From Gammaproteobacteria bacterium (lineage in GTDB: Bacteria; Pseudomonadota; Gammaproteobacteria; Pseudomonadales; Halieaceae): DNA of 55,351 bases. Both the position numbers and the translations under genes were made by a program. Location: positions 1 to 55,351 of the forward strand of contig JAUHYL010000022.1 in NCBI GenBank assembly GCA_030426545.1, written 5' to 3'. Shown in pieces: positions 6,969 to 15,172 of the stretch (within the stretch, counting starts at the first letter, position 1; each line of letters opens with the position of its first letter). Below the pieces are notes generated by a model, which saw only the letters and a program-made list of their open reading frames with translations, made no database searches and was not told the DNA's origin.

Positions 6969-7433
6969 TTAGCTGAATCGACCTTCCTTTCTCCAGTCAT
7001 AGAAAGAGGACTTTTTTAGCGCAGGTGCCATTCTTGGATACTTGAATCTCATCTTTTCATGGGCCTTCTTGAAGGAGAGATTGCCCCATGCCTCATCTTT
7101 GATGATTCGGATAAGCTCTTGGGAAACATCTCCTTTACCTCGCGTCATCAATTGAACGCGGTAAAGCTCCCTGTAAAGCTCATCAATCTTATCTCGTACT
7201 TGGAAAACGTCGTACACCATTTCTAGGTCGGCTCGGATGCTATCTTTACCGCCGCACTCAGCGTACTTTGTGGCCACGCTCTCCAGTGCTCCTCGAATTT
7301 CAATCACCATACATCGAGCCTTCGAATGACGTACGCCCGTAAGCTCGACATCGTCTGGAAGATCGTTGAAAGCCTTCGCGACCAAATCAGGAATGCGAGG
7401 GCAATCGCCCCCATTTTCATGGATTCTTCTCAT
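6969..7433 (-). CDS. Hypothetical protein next to integrase
   Basis: This 154-residue, largely helical and charged protein carries no recognised motif. The C-terminal part (KKAHEKMRFKYPRMAPALKKSSFYDWRKEGRF) reads like a DNA-binding helical bundle and resembles the ends of small satellite regulators, but I cannot name a family. It lies between the integrase (55 bases away) and the AlpA gene, all on one strand. It may be a directionality or regulatory factor; this is inferred from position only. Confidence 0.55.
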   Translation of the reverse strand: MRRIHENGGDCPRIPDLVAKAFNDLPDDVELTGVRHSKARCMVIEIRGALESVATKYAECGGKDSIRADLEMVYDVFQVRDKIDELYRELYRVQLMTRGKGDVSQELIRIIKDEAWGNLSFKKAHEKMRFKYPRMAPALKKSSFYDWRKEGRFS

Positions 7434-7487
7434 TGGTCAGCCCGCCCTACTTCCTTAACCGCTCAAATTTAGCCGCCAGTCTCGCCC

Positions 7488-8717
7488 CTAGCTTGCTCCA
7501 AAGCTCGCCGTGACAACGTTATCTGCCGTATCCTGCGCTTTTAGGTCGTCAAGATAATTGGCCCACTGCTGCATCATTTTCTCGCGCTCTTTCAAATGGG
7601 TTGTGCGGTTATAGGCGCGCCCATTCGTATCTTTCACAGCGTGGGCTAGCTGATGCTCGATATAATCCACTCGAAAGCCAAGTTCTTCATCCAGCAGTGT
7701 ACGGGCCATGGCCCTAAATCCGTGGGCAGTCATCGTGTCGTTGTCATAGCCCATTGTGCGCAGCGCGACCCTAACGCCGTTGTCACTCAAGGGCCGATGA
7801 TTCCCTCTGGCGCTGGGGAGCACATAACGTCCTCGCCCCGTACTGCGTTTTAGTTCTTTCAACAACGTAATTGCTTGTTTCGGTAAAGGCACAACATGCG
7901 GCTGCTTCATTTTCATTTTCTCCGCGGGCAACTCCCAAATTTTCTTCTCCCAATCAATCTCACTCCATTCCATAGCTCGAATCTCCCCAGGGCGCTGGAA
8001 TAGGATTGCGGATAACTTGAGAGCAGTTTTCACTATAGGAGTGCCTTCATAGGCATCAATGGCAATCAATAGCTTGCCCACGCTCTTGGGGTCAGTAATC
8101 GCAGCAAAGTGCTTCTTGTTGGTCGGCTGGAGTGCCCCCTTCAAGTCTGCAGCCGGATCACGGTCACAACGCCCGGTAACGATGCCATACCGGAACACTT
8201 GCCCGGCTGATTGTTTAACGCGGTGAGCCATATCCACAGCGCCACGCGATTCCACCTTTCTGAGTGCCGCCAGTAACTCCTGCGCGGTGATCTGGTTGAT
8301 GGGACGATGCCCAAGAGCGGGGAACAAGTCATTCTTCAAGCCCCGCCAAGTGCGATCCTGATATCCCTGCGCTTTATTCTGCATCTTGGTCTGGAACCAC
8401 TCAGTGGCAATAACCTTGAAGCTATTCCCACCTTCTTCCTTCTGTGCCTGCTTGCGGACCCGTTTAGCTACGGAAGGATCAATCTCATTCGCTAGCTGGC
8501 TGCGCGCTTCGTCACGTTTATCCCGCGCACCGGCCAAAGACAGATCAGGGAACACACCAAGGGCGAGCAGCTTTTCCTTACCGCCGAAGCGGTACTTCAA
8601 GCGCCAATACTTTGAGCCATTTGGATTGACCAGCAAGAACATCCCCTTCTCATCAGAGAGCTTGTACGGCTTCTCACGGGGCTTTGCCTGTTTAACCGCT
8701 GTAGCTGTTAGCGCCAT
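7488..8717 (-). CDS. int: P4-type tyrosine site-specific integrase
   Basis: This is a 409-residue integrase. The N-terminal DUF4102 arm-binding domain (MALTATAVKQAKP...KLSDEKGMFLLV) is typical of integrases that insert in tRNA genes. A SAM-like core-binding domain follows, then the catalytic domain with Arg242 (RPGE), His332-Arg335 (HGFR), His359 (LAH) and the nucleophile Tyr369 (AYNR). All catalytic residues are present, so it should be active. ATG 8717 is chosen because AGAGGG lies 7 bases upstream; a GTG at 8738 is in frame but lacks this. The gene reads away from the tRNA and in the same direction as it. It recombines the 15-bp att cores. Confidence 0.96.
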   Translation of the reverse strand: MALTATAVKQAKPREKPYKLSDEKGMFLLVNPNGSKYWRLKYRFGGKEKLLALGVFPDLSLAGARDKRDEARSQLANEIDPSVAKRVRKQAQKEEGGNSFKVIATEWFQTKMQNKAQGYQDRTWRGLKNDLFPALGHRPINQITAQELLAALRKVESRGAVDMAHRVKQSAGQVFRYGIVTGRCDRDPAADLKGALQPTNKKHFAAITDPKSVGKLLIAIDAYEGTPIVKTALKLSAILFQRPGEIRAMEWSEIDWEKKIWELPAEKMKMKQPHVVPLPKQAITLLKELKRSTGRGRYVLPSARGNHRPLSDNGVRVALRTMGYDNDTMTAHGFRAMARTLLDEELGFRVDYIEHQLAHAVKDTNGRAYNRTTHLKEREKMMQQWANYLDDLKAQDTADNVVTASFGAS

Positions 8718-8755
8718 TGATACGCCCTCTATGCTCACTGTGAGGAACGTCTGTC

Positions 8756-8812
8756 GGGGGTATCGCGCTGAAGCGCTTGGATATACCCCTACAAATACCC
8801 CCTATGGGGGTA
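8756..8812. promoter_or_regulatory. Candidate integrase arm-type sites, tRNA side
   Basis: ATACCCCTA (8783-8791) and ATACCCCCT (8795-8803) repeat with a 12-bp period, matching the pair at 131-151. Inverted copies are present at 8756-8763 and 8804-8812. They lie between integrase and att core, where a tyrosine integrase binds its arm sites and can also regulate its own promoter. The stretch 8739-8915 otherwise holds no gene and no obvious terminator. Confidence 0.5.
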
Positions 8813-8915
8813 CCATATTGGCAGACAGTATCAGGCACTACAAGAACGAAAACAGATGAAAATCGCTATTTTTATAGGGCATGAAGCCATTATCGGATGT
8901 TGCCGGAAGGGAGTT

Positions 8916-8992
<77 letters not shown>

Positions 8993-9017
8993 GTCATACT
9001 TGAAACGAGGGGGAGCG

Positions 9018-9046
9018 ATTATAAGTGCCCGCCGGGGAATGCTCAA
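9018..9046 (-). promoter_or_regulatory. sigma-70 promoter of tRNA-Val
   Basis: On the minus strand TTGAGC (9041-9046) and a consensus TATAAT (9018-9023) are 17 bp apart, with the tRNA starting about 25 bases downstream. Because the tRNA's terminator is now at 13-58, transcripts from here could read into the integrase. Confidence 0.8.
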
Positions 9047-9079
9047 CTGTCCCGGCGCGGGCCAAAACGGACCAGGTAG

Positions 9080-9967
9080 ATGGCAGATGACTGGCGGGCG
9101 ATAGAAGAGGCGATTAGCGGGGTCACGGGCGAGCCTTTCAGGGTGGCAAGCGCCGCCACCGTGGCCGGGGGGGACATCAATCGAGCGTTCAGGATCGAGG
9201 GCAGCGGGCAACGCTATTTCCTGAAGCTCAACAACCCCGGTATGGGCGACATATTCTGCGCTGAAGCCGAGGCATTGCGCGCCATTGATCGCGCACGGGC
9301 GGTACGCACTCCCCTGCCCCTGACTGCCGGCGAAGATGCTCAGCAAAGCTGGCTGGTGCTGGAGTGGCTTGATCTGCAGCCCGGGGGCAAAGCGGACGCC
9401 GCGCTGCTGGGTGAACAGCTTGCCCGCATGCACCGCAGCGTGTCTGAGACCTTTGGCTGGCATCGCGACAACACCATTGGCCGTACGCCGCAGATCAACA
9501 CGCCCGGTGAGGACTGGGTGAACTTCTATGGCAGGCATCGTCTGGGATACCAGTTGGAACTGGCCGCCGCCAACGGCGCCGGGAGCGCATTGAGCGACAG
9601 CGGGGCGCGGTTGCTGGAGGTGCTGGGCACGCTCTTCACCGATTATCGGCCACAACCCTCGCTGCTACACGGCGACCTGTGGGGTGGCAACTGGGCCTGC
9701 ACCGTGGACAACGGGCCGGTTATTTTCGACCCGGCCAGTTACTATGGCGATCGCGAGGCAGACCTTGCCATGACGGAGTTATTCGGCGGTTTCGATGAGC
9801 GATTTTATCAGTCATACGTGAGCGCCTGGGCCATTGATCCCGGCTACAGTACGCGTAAAGTGCTGTACAACCTGTACCACGTTCTGAACCATTTCAACCT
9901 GTTCGGTGGTGGCTACGCCGGGCAGGCGCAGCGCATGATTGGCAGCCTGCTCGCGGAGATTACCTGA
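9080..9967 (+). CDS. Fructosamine/ketosamine-3-kinase family protein
   Basis: This 295-residue protein has the aminoglycoside-phosphotransferase-like fold of fructosamine kinases. It has a nucleotide-binding lysine (about residue 49, YFLKL), the catalytic loop HGDLWGGN (197-204) and the metal-binding DPASYYGDREAD segment (217-229). The family phosphorylates sugar amines on glycated proteins or small molecules so that they decompose, a cytoplasmic deglycation repair. The length matches the family. It is the first gene of a forward run with the LLM oxidoreductase 25 bases downstream, but no functional link to the acyl-CoA genes there is evident. Confidence 0.93.
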   Translation: MADDWRAIEEAISGVTGEPFRVASAATVAGGDINRAFRIEGSGQRYFLKLNNPGMGDIFCAEAEALRAIDRARAVRTPLPLTAGEDAQQSWLVLEWLDLQPGGKADAALLGEQLARMHRSVSETFGWHRDNTIGRTPQINTPGEDWVNFYGRHRLGYQLELAAANGAGSALSDSGARLLEVLGTLFTDYRPQPSLLHGDLWGGNWACTVDNGPVIFDPASYYGDREADLAMTELFGGFDERFYQSYVSAWAIDPGYSTRKVLYNLYHVLNHFNLFGGGYAGQAQRMIGSLLAEIT

Positions 9968-9992
9968 GCGACCCCACCCGGGAGACCAGCGG

Positions 9993-11003
9993 ATGAAAGT
10001 CAGCGGCATGCTCACTGCCGACCTCGACATGGCACCACTGTCCATAGCGCAGCTTGAAGACTGCGGCTACGACGCCGCCTTTTCCGCCGAGATCAACAGC
10101 GATCCGTTCTTCCCGCTGGTGCTGGCGGCAGAGCACTCGGAAAAAATCGCCCTGACTACGTCCATCAGCGTGGCCTTCGCGCGCAACCCGATGACCATGG
10201 CCAACCTCGCCTGGGACCTGAACCAGTACTCACAAGGGCGGTTCACGCTGGGTCTGGGTTCACAGATCAAGCCGCACATCACGCGGCGCTTTTCGATGCC
10301 GTGGTCCAGCCCGGCTGCACGCATGCGCGAGTACATCGAGGCGATGCGCGCAATCTGGGCCTGTTGGGAGCACGGCGAGGAATTGAACTTCAACGGCAGG
10401 TTTTATCGTCACGACCTGATGACACCCATGTTCACACCACAGAACAAGGCGTTCGGCGCACCGCGGGTGAACCTGGCCGCCGTGGGGCCGCTGATGACAC
10501 AGGTTGCGGCGGAAGTTGCCGATGGCCTCATCGCGCACGGCTTCACCACGGCAAAATACCTCGCCGAGGTCACATTACCCGCCGTAGAACAGGGCCTGAA
10601 AGATGCCGGGCGAAAACGCACAGACTTTGTCGTCAGCGCACCGGTAATGGTGGTAACGGGCGTTGACGCCGCAGCCTTTGCAGCGTCCAAACAGGCGGTG
10701 CAGGCACAACTCGGTTTTTATGCGTCCACCCCCGCCTATCGCCCGGTACTGGAATTGCACGGGTGGGGTGACCTGCAGACCGAGGCTCACAAACTCACGC
10801 GGGAAAACCGCTGGGGAGACATCGGCGAGTTGATCACCGACGATATACTCGATGCCTTCGCGGTTGTGTGCGAAAACATCAATGAAGTACCCGGCGAATT
10901 GTCACAGCGTTACGGTGCTCTCGTCGACAACTGGCTGTGCACCGTGGTAACAGGCGATACCGAAATTCAACAGAAACTGGTCGCGGCGGTGCAATCCGCC
11001 TGA
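9993..11003 (+). CDS. LLM-class flavin/F420-dependent oxidoreductase (TIGR03617-like)
   Basis: This is a 336-residue TIM-barrel protein of the luciferase-like monooxygenase family. Typical segments are SISVAFARNPMTMANLAWDL, GRFTLGLGSQIKPHI and RRFSMPW. The close similarity to the protein at 51511-52521 (GLGTQVKAHIERRFSMPW) puts both in the same subfamily, which in actinobacteria is predicted to use coenzyme F420. The substrate is unknown. The ATG at 9993 follows a GGAGA-type site; an upstream in-frame ATG (9939) lies inside the kinase gene and is less likely. It precedes two acyl-CoA dehydrogenase genes, suggesting a role in fatty-acyl or steroid-type catabolism. Confidence 0.88.
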   Translation: MKVSGMLTADLDMAPLSIAQLEDCGYDAAFSAEINSDPFFPLVLAAEHSEKIALTTSISVAFARNPMTMANLAWDLNQYSQGRFTLGLGSQIKPHITRRFSMPWSSPAARMREYIEAMRAIWACWEHGEELNFNGRFYRHDLMTPMFTPQNKAFGAPRVNLAAVGPLMTQVAAEVADGLIAHGFTTAKYLAEVTLPAVEQGLKDAGRKRTDFVVSAPVMVVTGVDAAAFAASKQAVQAQLGFYASTPAYRPVLELHGWGDLQTEAHKLTRENRWGDIGELITDDILDAFAVVCENINEVPGELSQRYGALVDNWLCTVVTGDTEIQQKLVAAVQSA

Positions 11004-11074
11004 AGAATGATGCATGGTATGGGGCGGGCTTGACGCCGGCCCCTCACTACCGGGAAAAGGAGAAGCACAAGGGC

Positions 11075-12256
11075 ATGAACATAGAGCTAACGCCACAACA
11101 AAAGGCGCTGCAGCAGGAAGTGCGGGACTACATGAAGACAGTCATGACGCCCGAGCTGCTGGAAGAAATGAAAAATGACGAACTCAAGGAGGGTGGCGGC
11201 CCGGAGTTTCGCAAACAGTACGCGCGCATGGGCGCCGACGGCTGGATAGGGCTGTCCTGGTCGAAAGAGCTGGGCGGCAAGGAAATGTCGCACCTGGAGC
11301 AGTACATTTTCACCGACGAAGTGGTGCGCTCGGGTTTTGCCTACCCGTTTCTGACCACCGAGGCAGTAACACCGGTGATCGCGGCCAACGCCAATGCCGA
11401 AGTGCGTGAAGAAGTTGTCGGCGGCGTGAAACAGGGCAAGGTGGTGATCGCAATCGGCTACTCCGAACCCAGCGCCGGCACCGACCTGGCCAGTTTGAAA
11501 ACGCGCGCGGTGAAAGACGGCGATGACTGGATCATCAACGGCCAGAAAATGTGGACCAGCCTTGCCAACTACGCCGACTACGTGTGGCTGGCGGCGCGCA
11601 CCGACCCGGATGCGTCGAAAAAGCACAAAGGCCTGACCATGTTCCTGGTGCCCACCGACTACGAGGGCTTTTCAGTAACACCCGTACACACGCTGGGTGT
11701 GCGCACCAATGCCACGTACTACAACGACGTGCGACTGCCGGACAAGTACCGCGTGGGCGAAGTCAACGCGGGCTGGAAACTGATAACCGGGCAGCTCAAT
11801 ATCGAGCGCCTGTCACTGTTCACCCACGGCCAGGTGGATTCACTGTTCGTCGACACCTGCAAATGGGCAGCGGAGACAGACGCCCCCGGCGGCGGCAAAG
11901 TGATAGAGCAACCCTGGGTACAACACAACCTGGCGCGGGTAAAAAGCGGGTTGGAAGTGGTCAAGCTGATCTGCTGGAAGCAGGCCTGGGCCATGGACCA
12001 GGGCCCGCTGGACATGGCCGATGCCTCCATGGCGAAGGTGTACAGCAGTGAGTTCTTCGTGGAACTGTACCGGCTGCTGCTGGAAGTACTGGGCAGCGCA
12101 GGCACCATTGCCGCCCATTCACCGGGCGCGGTACTCAAGGGCCGCATCGAGTTTCGCTGGCGCGTCGGTTCCATCCTCACCTTCGGTGGCGGCGCCAACG
12201 AGATTCAACGAGACATCATTGCCATGGCGGGGCTGTGGATGCCCCGCACGCGCTAG
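11075..12256 (+). CDS. Acyl-CoA dehydrogenase, larger subunit-type
   Basis: This is a 393-residue flavoenzyme oxidising acyl-CoA to enoyl-CoA. The N-terminal helical domain is followed by the YSEPSAGTDLASLKTRA signature (about residues 130-146) and the C-terminal GGGANEIQRDIIA motif. ATG 11075 is the family-like start, preceded by AAAAGGAGAAG; longer in-frame starts run into the LLM gene. A second, divergent acyl-CoA dehydrogenase starts 12 bases downstream. Such adjacent pairs in steroid side-chain degradation (ChsE/FadE type) form alpha2beta2 heterotetramers. The pairing here is inferred. Confidence 0.95.
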   Translation: MNIELTPQQKALQQEVRDYMKTVMTPELLEEMKNDELKEGGGPEFRKQYARMGADGWIGLSWSKELGGKEMSHLEQYIFTDEVVRSGFAYPFLTTEAVTPVIAANANAEVREEVVGGVKQGKVVIAIGYSEPSAGTDLASLKTRAVKDGDDWIINGQKMWTSLANYADYVWLAARTDPDASKKHKGLTMFLVPTDYEGFSVTPVHTLGVRTNATYYNDVRLPDKYRVGEVNAGWKLITGQLNIERLSLFTHGQVDSLFVDTCKWAAETDAPGGGKVIEQPWVQHNLARVKSGLEVVKLICWKQAWAMDQGPLDMADASMAKVYSSEFFVELYRLLLEVLGSAGTIAAHSPGAVLKGRIEFRWRVGSILTFGGGANEIQRDIIAMAGLWMPRTR

Positions 12257-12268
12257 GGAGGAATCAAC

Positions 12269-13402
12269 GTGGATTTTACGATTTCAGAAGAACTGAAAAG
12301 TGTGCAGCAACTGGCGGCGCAGATCCTCGGTGATTTCACCGAGGTAGACAAATTGAAGGCTGTGGAAGCGCAGGAAGAACGCTTTGATCCCGCGCTGTGG
12401 CAGGCACTGGCAGAAGCGGGCTTGCTGGGGTTGGATATAGAGGAAGCGCACGGCGGCATGGGGATGGGCTTTTTCAGCCTCACTACCCTGTGCGAGGAAG
12501 TGGGCCGATGCGTTGCCCCGGTACCGGTGGTGCCGGTGCTGGTTGGCGCGGCCGGCGTGCTACGACGTTTTGGCACCGATGCGCAGAAGGATCAGTGGCT
12601 ACCCGGTATTGCCAACGGCAGCCACCGTGTCAGCAGCGCGCTGGAAGAGTACGGCAATGAGAATCCTCAAGCCCCGGCTGCTACCGCGCAAAAAGAGGAT
12701 GGCGGTTACGCCATCAGCGGCACCAAGGTCTGCGTCGTGGGTGCATCGTCCGCGACGCGCGTACTGCTCTCGGCTAAAAACGACGAGGAATTGCTGGTAG
12801 CGCTGATCGACCCCCAGGCTGCCGGCGTTACCCTGAATCCGCAGCTTGTCACCAGCGGAGAAACTCGCTTTGAGCTGGTGCTGGACAACGTACAGGTACC
12901 CGCCGGGGACATCGTCGCCACCGGCGGCGCGGCGCGAGAGGCAATGAACTGGGCGCAACAGGCAACGCAGACGGCATTGGCTGCAACGGCTGTCGGCCTG
13001 AGTGACAAGATGATGCGCATCACCGGCAGCTATACGTCGGAGCGGGAACAGTTCGACCGGGCCATCGCTACTTTCCAGGCAGTCAGCCACCGTGTGGCCG
13101 ACTGCTACATCGATGTGGAATGCCTGCGGCTGGTGACACAGCAGGCCGCCTCCCTGATCGATCAGGGCAGGCCTGCAGGGGACGCCGTTACCATGGCCAA
13201 GATCTGGTGTGGTGATGTTGCACACCGCGTCAGCCAGGCCGCGCAACACTGCCACGGCGGCACCGGCGTAGACAGGGATTATCCGCTGTTTCGCTACTGC
13301 CTGATGGCGCGGCAGATTGAGCTGGAGGCAGGTAACAGCGCGCGTATGACCGGACTGCTGGGAGAACAGATCGCGGCGGAGTATCTTTCCGCAACGGGCT
13401 GA
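12269..13402 (+). CDS. Acyl-CoA dehydrogenase, smaller partner-type
   Basis: This 377-residue acyl-CoA dehydrogenase-fold protein has EREQFDRAIATFQAVSHR (FAD/acyl contact helix) and HCHGGTGVDRDYPLFRY near the C-terminus. The central 'SEP.AGTD' type signature seen in its neighbour is replaced by a divergent SALEEYGNENPQAP segment. This is common in the non-catalytic or half-site partner of heteromeric acyl-CoA dehydrogenases. It has a GGAGG ribosome binding site within 12 bases of the upstream stop. It converges tail to tail with the membrane protein gene at 13422. Confidence 0.92.
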   Translation: MDFTISEELKSVQQLAAQILGDFTEVDKLKAVEAQEERFDPALWQALAEAGLLGLDIEEAHGGMGMGFFSLTTLCEEVGRCVAPVPVVPVLVGAAGVLRRFGTDAQKDQWLPGIANGSHRVSSALEEYGNENPQAPAATAQKEDGGYAISGTKVCVVGASSATRVLLSAKNDEELLVALIDPQAAGVTLNPQLVTSGETRFELVLDNVQVPAGDIVATGGAAREAMNWAQQATQTALAATAVGLSDKMMRITGSYTSEREQFDRAIATFQAVSHRVADCYIDVECLRLVTQQAASLIDQGRPAGDAVTMAKIWCGDVAHRVSQAAQHCHGGTGVDRDYPLFRYCLMARQIELEAGNSARMTGLLGEQIAAEYLSATG

Positions 13403-13421
13403 CGAAACCCGCTGTCGCCTG

Positions 13422-15146
13422 CTAGCGCAGGTGGCTACTTGGGAAGTAACCCAGGCATTCGCGCAGTACGTTCAGCGCTTCCTCGTTGCGCCCCTCCCTG
13501 CGGTAGCCATAGATCACGTATTCGCAGGCAGTGCGATGCCAGGGCATCACTTGCCGCGCCTGTTCGGCGCGCTGTCTCATCGGCAGCAGTTGCCCCGCGC
13601 GCCCGGCGCCCCAGGCAGCCGAGAGGCTACGCCACGGTGAGTCCTCTGAACGCACGGGTGCGGCGGGTAACGCCAGATCACTGCGCGCCAACAGCCAGGC
13701 TGATGAATCCTGGTACACGGGCCGCCACTTGCCGGATTCCGTCAGCGTTGAAAATTTCACCTGGCCCGCTCCGCGCTGGTGCGGCCACAGGATAAAATCG
13801 GGTTCTGTTGCTTCCAGCCGCTGCCGCCAGTCACTGTTATGTTTCAGCACCGCAACATAGTTGTTGTAGGTAGCGGCGTCGTAAAGCGTGTCCGCGCGAC
13901 CATCGATGTAGACTTTCAGGTCGCCGTCCGTGCGCCAGTGCACGTAACCACCCCAGTTGTAGTACGCAAACACCCTGCCCTTCAGAGCGTTGGCGCGGAT
14001 GAAGTTGAGCATATCCACTGGATAGGTGTACTCGGCGACGAGATAGTGAAAGGCAGGCGCAGCTTGCAGTGGGTAGGGATACAGGCGCCAGACCGCAATG
14101 GCCAGCATGAAGACCCCAAGCACAACCCCCGACAATGTTTTCCGTGCATAATTCCAGAGCCAGCCCAACAGCACACCCAGCAACGGTGCGAGCAGTACCG
14201 CGAGAGAAATGCCAAACAGGGGGATAAAGCGCCGACTGGTTAACGCCATGGCAAGAGTCAAACCCGTCAGACACAGCCCCTCCCAGGGTATGCCCCCGGC
14301 TCGCTTGCGCACAGCCGGCAGCGCGTACAGCAGCGCCGCCAATGGCGCCCACTGGAAATAGAAGAACAGCGGCGCCTGAATGCCTCCAGGCGCGGAGGGC
14401 GGCAACCATTCGCCCAGCGTGCGAAACGGTGAGCTTTCGTCAAAAGCGTACTTCAACGGGTAGAAAAAAGTGTTGATACCCGACGGGTTAAGTACCGCGA
14501 AAGCGGCACAGCCAAGCCCGGTGAATACGGCGACTTTCAAGGTCTGTGTGTTTAACTCGCGCCACGGGAACAGCAGAATGCCCAGCGCCATCAGCCCGAA
14601 GAAAAACCCGCCATGCAGATTCACCCAGACAACAAACAGAAGGGCCAGGATCCACAGTCGCGCGCTACGCCCAAGTAGCAGAAACAACAGCAGAGAATAA
14701 TTCAGCAGGGAATACAGGTGTGGGCGCACATCCAGAAACGGCGCCGCAATCACTACCGCCATCGCGGCACACAAAAAACCGGCGAGATGGCTGCCGCTGA
14801 TTCGCGCCAGGGTGAGCTGCAACAGGAGATAGCAGGCCACGATGACCAGCCACTTCCAGTAAACCAGCGCCTCGATGCCAAACAGGGACGCCCAGCCGTA
14901 ATAGATCAGGTCCGCCAGCCATTCGTGGTTCAACCACTCGCTGCCCAGCGCGGTGTAGGACCAGTCGTCTACCATCCACAGGGTGCCGGTTTGCACCAGC
15001 TCGCGCCCCGCCGCCACATGCCACCACATATCGGAGCCCGCCATTTCGGTATAACCAAAGGACAGGTACAGCAGCGCTCCGGCAATCAGCAGGAGCCACG
15101 TGATGAGGCGCTCGATGTCGGCAGGCTGGGTCTGATGCTGGGTCAC
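13422..15146 (-). CDS. Polytopic membrane protein, glycosyltransferase GT-C-like
   Basis: This is a 574-residue protein. About ten hydrophobic spans occupy residues 15-390, interrupted by a periplasmic-type loop with SDMWWHVAAGRE and LNHEWLADLIYY, where acidic residues sit as in GT-C enzymes. The C-terminal ~180 residues are soluble and include YYNWGGYVHWRTDGDLKVYIDGRADTLY, a segment seen in uncharacterised membrane proteins related to O-glycosyl or oligosaccharyl transferases. The end is TPR-like. The start is GTG with GGAGA upstream. It lies 26 bases after the GT39-type gene, so the two are probably one operon for glycan or lipid modification. Confidence 0.7.
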   Translation of the reverse strand: MTQHQTQPADIERLITWLLLIAGALLYLSFGYTEMAGSDMWWHVAAGRELVQTGTLWMVDDWSYTALGSEWLNHEWLADLIYYGWASLFGIEALVYWKWLVIVACYLLLQLTLARISGSHLAGFLCAAMAVVIAAPFLDVRPHLYSLLNYSLLLFLLLGRSARLWILALLFVVWVNLHGGFFFGLMALGILLFPWRELNTQTLKVAVFTGLGCAAFAVLNPSGINTFFYPLKYAFDESSPFRTLGEWLPPSAPGGIQAPLFFYFQWAPLAALLYALPAVRKRAGGIPWEGLCLTGLTLAMALTSRRFIPLFGISLAVLLAPLLGVLLGWLWNYARKTLSGVVLGVFMLAIAVWRLYPYPLQAAPAFHYLVAEYTYPVDMLNFIRANALKGRVFAYYNWGGYVHWRTDGDLKVYIDGRADTLYDAATYNNYVAVLKHNSDWRQRLEATEPDFILWPHQRGAGQVKFSTLTESGKWRPVYQDSSAWLLARSDLALPAAPVRSEDSPWRSLSAAWGAGRAGQLLPMRQRAEQARQVMPWHRTACEYVIYGYRREGRNEEALNVLRECLGYFPSSHLR

Positions 15147-15172
15147 GGTGGCCGTCTGTTCTCCGTTGCGCG

